Shown here one piece after another: positions 62,226 to 64,000 of a DNA stretch of 64,000 nucleotides. The DNA comes from Rudanella paleaurantiibacter (lineage in GTDB: Bacteria > Bacteroidota > Bacteroidia > Cytophagales > Spirosomataceae). Both the position numbers and the translations under genes were made by a program. The first letter of the stretch is position 1, and each line of letters starts with the position of its first letter. The notes under the pieces were generated by a model. It was not told the DNA's origin. It was given only the letters and a program-made list of their open reading frames with translations, and ran no database searches. The stretch lies in assembly GCF_009184635.1 (NCBI RefSeq), contig NZ_WELI01000006.1, forward strand, positions 310,001 to 374,000, written 5' to 3'.

Positions 62226-63416
62226 TTAACCTACTACTTTCTTAAATTCTGCCAGAAAAGCCTCCATCTCGGCTTGTGTGCCTATGCTTACCCGGCACCA
62301 GGGTTGCCCGCCAAATTCGCGGGTTTGAATTCCGATGCCGTTTGCCCACATCTGGTTCTCAAACGTTTTGGGCTTCATTCGGATCGGGAACAGCAGAAAG
62401 TTGGCAAATGACGGAATCACCTCGTACCCCATCCCTTTGAGGGCCTTGGTTGTGTAGTCGCGCACTTTGGCGTTTTCGGTGCGGCAGTAGGTCTGCCATT
62501 CACGGTCTTCGTAGGCGGCAATCCCGGCCATGAGGGTGGTTATGCTAACCCCGAAATTGTTGTTGGTGTACTGGCGCAGGGCCTTGAGTGTATCAGGTTG
62601 GGCAAGGCCGTACCCCAGCCGCAAACCCGCAAAGGCATGAATCTTTGAGAACGTCCGGGCCACAATTACGTTCAGCCCCTCGGCAACCAGCTTGCCGGTG
62701 TTCGGGCGTTCGGCCGGGGCCAGAAAATCAATGTACGCTTCGTCGAGAAAAACAGGCACTTTGGGGGCTACCTCCCGTACAAACGCTTCGAGTTTCTGCG
62801 GATTTACAATGGTGCCGGTCGGGTTGTTGGGGTTCACGATGTACACCATTTTGGTATTGGGCCCGATGCGAGCCTTCATGGCGTCGAGGTCGTACTCGTA
62901 TTGCGGGGTGAGCGGAACCGCTTCAATTTTGGCCCCGAAGGCTTCGGACCGTTCCAGTAGGTCGTCGTACGTAGGGCGGCAGGTCAGAATGGTTCTTGGT
63001 TTCGATGGGTCGCCGTTTTGGGTGTAGTACGCAGCTGCTGCCATCAGAATATCCGACGAGCCGGGGCTGAACAGGATATGCTTGCGCGCAACTCCTTCCT
63101 GCTCACCAATGCGGTTGGCCAATTCGCCAAACTCCATCCAGGCGTAGCGGTTGCTCAGGTCTACGGCTTTTACCAGAGCCTCGCGGGCTTTGGGCGATAT
63201 ACCGTAGGGGTTTTCATTGGCCATAAGCCGGGCCTTCAGCTTCGGCATGGTTTCGGGCGGGGCCGTCAGGTAAAACTCCCGGGCGAAGGCCTGTTGACTG
63301 CCCGCGAGAGGGGCGGCCATGCTGAGTGGGGGCCTGCCGAAGCTGGTCAGACCGGCTGCCAGTAGGCTACTGGCGCGTAACCAGTCGCGCCGACTGATAG
63401 AAGATAGTTTTGTCAT
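62226..63416 (-). CDS. Tat-exported histidinol-phosphate-aminotransferase-like enzyme
   Basis: 396 residues. Twin-arginine signal SRRDWLRASSLLAAGLTSFG (residues 8-27). Class I/II PLP fold: MANENPYGISPKAREAL, PGSSDILMAAAAYY, NPNNPTGT, VFLDEAYIDF, and the PLP Lys in RTFSKIHAFAGLRLGYG. The C-terminal IGIQTREFGGQPWCRVSIG matches HisC-like proteins. Cytosolic HisC has no Tat signal, so this is an exported relative, with PLP presumably loaded before export. Heads the three-gene cluster with the amine oxidase and Hint protein. Confidence 0.92.
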   Translation of the reverse strand: MTKLSSISRRDWLRASSLLAAGLTSFGRPPLSMAAPLAGSQQAFAREFYLTAPPETMPKLKARLMANENPYGISPKAREALVKAVDLSNRYAWMEFGELANRIGEQEGVARKHILFSPGSSDILMAAAAYYTQNGDPSKPRTILTCRPTYDDLLERSEAFGAKIEAVPLTPQYEYDLDAMKARIGPNTKMVYIVNPNNPTGTIVNPQKLEAFVREVAPKVPVFLDEAYIDFLAPAERPNTGKLVAEGLNVIVARTFSKIHAFAGLRLGYGLAQPDTLKALRQYTNNNFGVSITTLMAGIAAYEDREWQTYCRTENAKVRDYTTKALKGMGYEVIPSFANFLLFPIRMKPKTFENQMWANGIGIQTREFGGQPWCRVSIGTQAEMEAFLAEFKKVVG

Positions 63417-63533
63417 GGCGAATAATACTGGTACTATGTATGGTCAAAAGTCTCATACAAAGTATAAAATTTTACGCCACAACGTTTTTATCCGCTTGTA
63501 TAAACGGTAAAATTGTTAGATCAATTCTATTCT

Positions 63534-64000
63534 CTATCGGTTAGAGGCTATTTCGATAGTAGTGGCACACCGGAAATGACCCAGTGGGCAGGCCCGGTAC
63601 CCGTGCAGGCCACACGGCCGGCAGTCGAGGGGTTCGGGGGTTTGAACAACCTGGGCGTTGTCGGCGAGCGGCCCAAAGCCAAAGGCCGGAACCGTGGAGC
63701 AGAAAATAGCCGTGGTGGGGGCATTGACCGCCGAGCAAAGGTGCATTGGGGCCGAATCGTTCACGTAGTTCATGATGGCCCCCTGCATGAGCGCGGCCGA
63801 CTGCAAAAACGATAGCTTGCCCGCCAGATTCTGTACGTTTGGGTGGGTGGCAAGCACCTGTTGCCGAATATTGGCACAGGCGTCGGTATCGGTGGGGGCA
63901 CCGAGGAGGTAAATAGTGGTGTTGGCCGGGTTTTGCCGGATAAATTCAACCCATTTTTCGGCCGGGTACTGTTTGGTGAACCAGACCGAGGTGGGGGCAA
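63534..64000 (-). CDS. Glycosyltransferase family 9 (heptosyltransferase-like), C-terminal part
   Basis: About 154 residues; the N-terminus lies beyond the window. The visible part reads VWFTKQYPAEKWVEFI, then IYLLGAPTDTDACANI, LAGKLSFLQSAALMQGAIMNYVNDSAPMHLCSAVNAPTTAIF and the Cys-rich DCRPCGLHGYRACPLGHFRC typical of LPS heptosyltransferases and their relatives. The donor-binding Asp is in NDSAPMH. Likely adds a sugar in LPS core synthesis, as does waaA at 51436. Not in an obvious operon with the Tat cluster. Confidence 0.9.
   Translation of the reverse strand, partial: APTSVWFTKQYPAEKWVEFIRQNPANTTIYLLGAPTDTDACANIRQQVLATHPNVQNLAGKLSFLQSAALMQGAIMNYVNDSAPMHLCSAVNAPTTAIFCSTVPAFGFGPLADNAQVVQTPEPLDCRPCGLHGYRACPLGHFRCATTIEIASNR

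Overview
The window looks like a chromosomal segment from a Bacteroidota bacterium of the order Cytophagales, most likely near Spirosoma/Rudanella/Fibrella. Evidence: promoters of the TTTG-N19/21-TAnnTTTG type, a PorT-like type IX secretion gene beside menG, a hybrid two-component regulator, bacillithiol-system genes (YpdA, YtxJ), a Cys/CBS-type synthase, and methylmalonyl-CoA epimerase. The genus is inference; the order is well supported. No rRNA, CRISPR array, insertion sequence or phage gene was seen. Layout: (1) 1-9510, minus strand: the S10/spc ribosomal-protein cluster (rplC to rplE, cut by the window edge), rpsJ, fusA, a 41-residue membrane ORF and tRNA-Val. rpsJ appears to be its own transcription unit, with a terminator and promoter on each side. 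(2) 9616-12486: porT, menG and an exported M19 dipeptidase. (3) 12587-25193: a signalling block with a REC-adenylate cyclase, a lone receiver, two histidine kinases with closely similar kinase cores, a 1046-residue carrier-like/HEAT/cyclic-nucleotide-binding protein and a 1364-residue hybrid two-component sensor. (4) 25257-34263: a GH78 rhamnosidase-like enzyme, an unrecognised secreted protein, YpdA and a 1214-residue SdrD-B/Ig-like surface protein. (5) 34475-43120: priA, small exported proteins, a thioesterase, an IscA-type protein, methylmalonyl-CoA epimerase and a four-gene NarL-type two-component operon with two unknown proteins. (6) 43443-46557: rfbA, rfbB and galE, nucleotide-sugar genes. 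(7) 46719-55727: housekeeping genes (SirB1-like, phosphopantetheinyl transferase, WD40, DivIVA, folB, ytxJ, waaA, rsgA, Uma2, cystathionine beta-synthase/cysteine synthase). (8) 55762-58004: an overlapping ATPase plus TOPRIM-like gene pair next to an AT-rich gene-free stretch holding an orphan promoter. (9) 58005-64000: a receiver, a CPBP protease, a cluster of a secreted Hint-domain protein, a Tat-exported flavin amine oxidase and a Tat-exported aminotransferase, and a truncated family-9 glycosyltransferase. Two themes cut across the window. First, many intergenic gaps are filled by inverted repeats whose arms are built from short tandem 'words'; the words differ from gap to gap, and some gaps lie inside the ribosomal operon and one overlaps the porT start. 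Second, region 3 reads as a possible cAMP circuit, with a cyclase under receiver control and a large membrane protein carrying an intact-looking cyclic-nucleotide pocket. The most system-like unexplained loci are the Hint/amine oxidase/aminotransferase cluster and the ATPase/TOPRIM-like pair.
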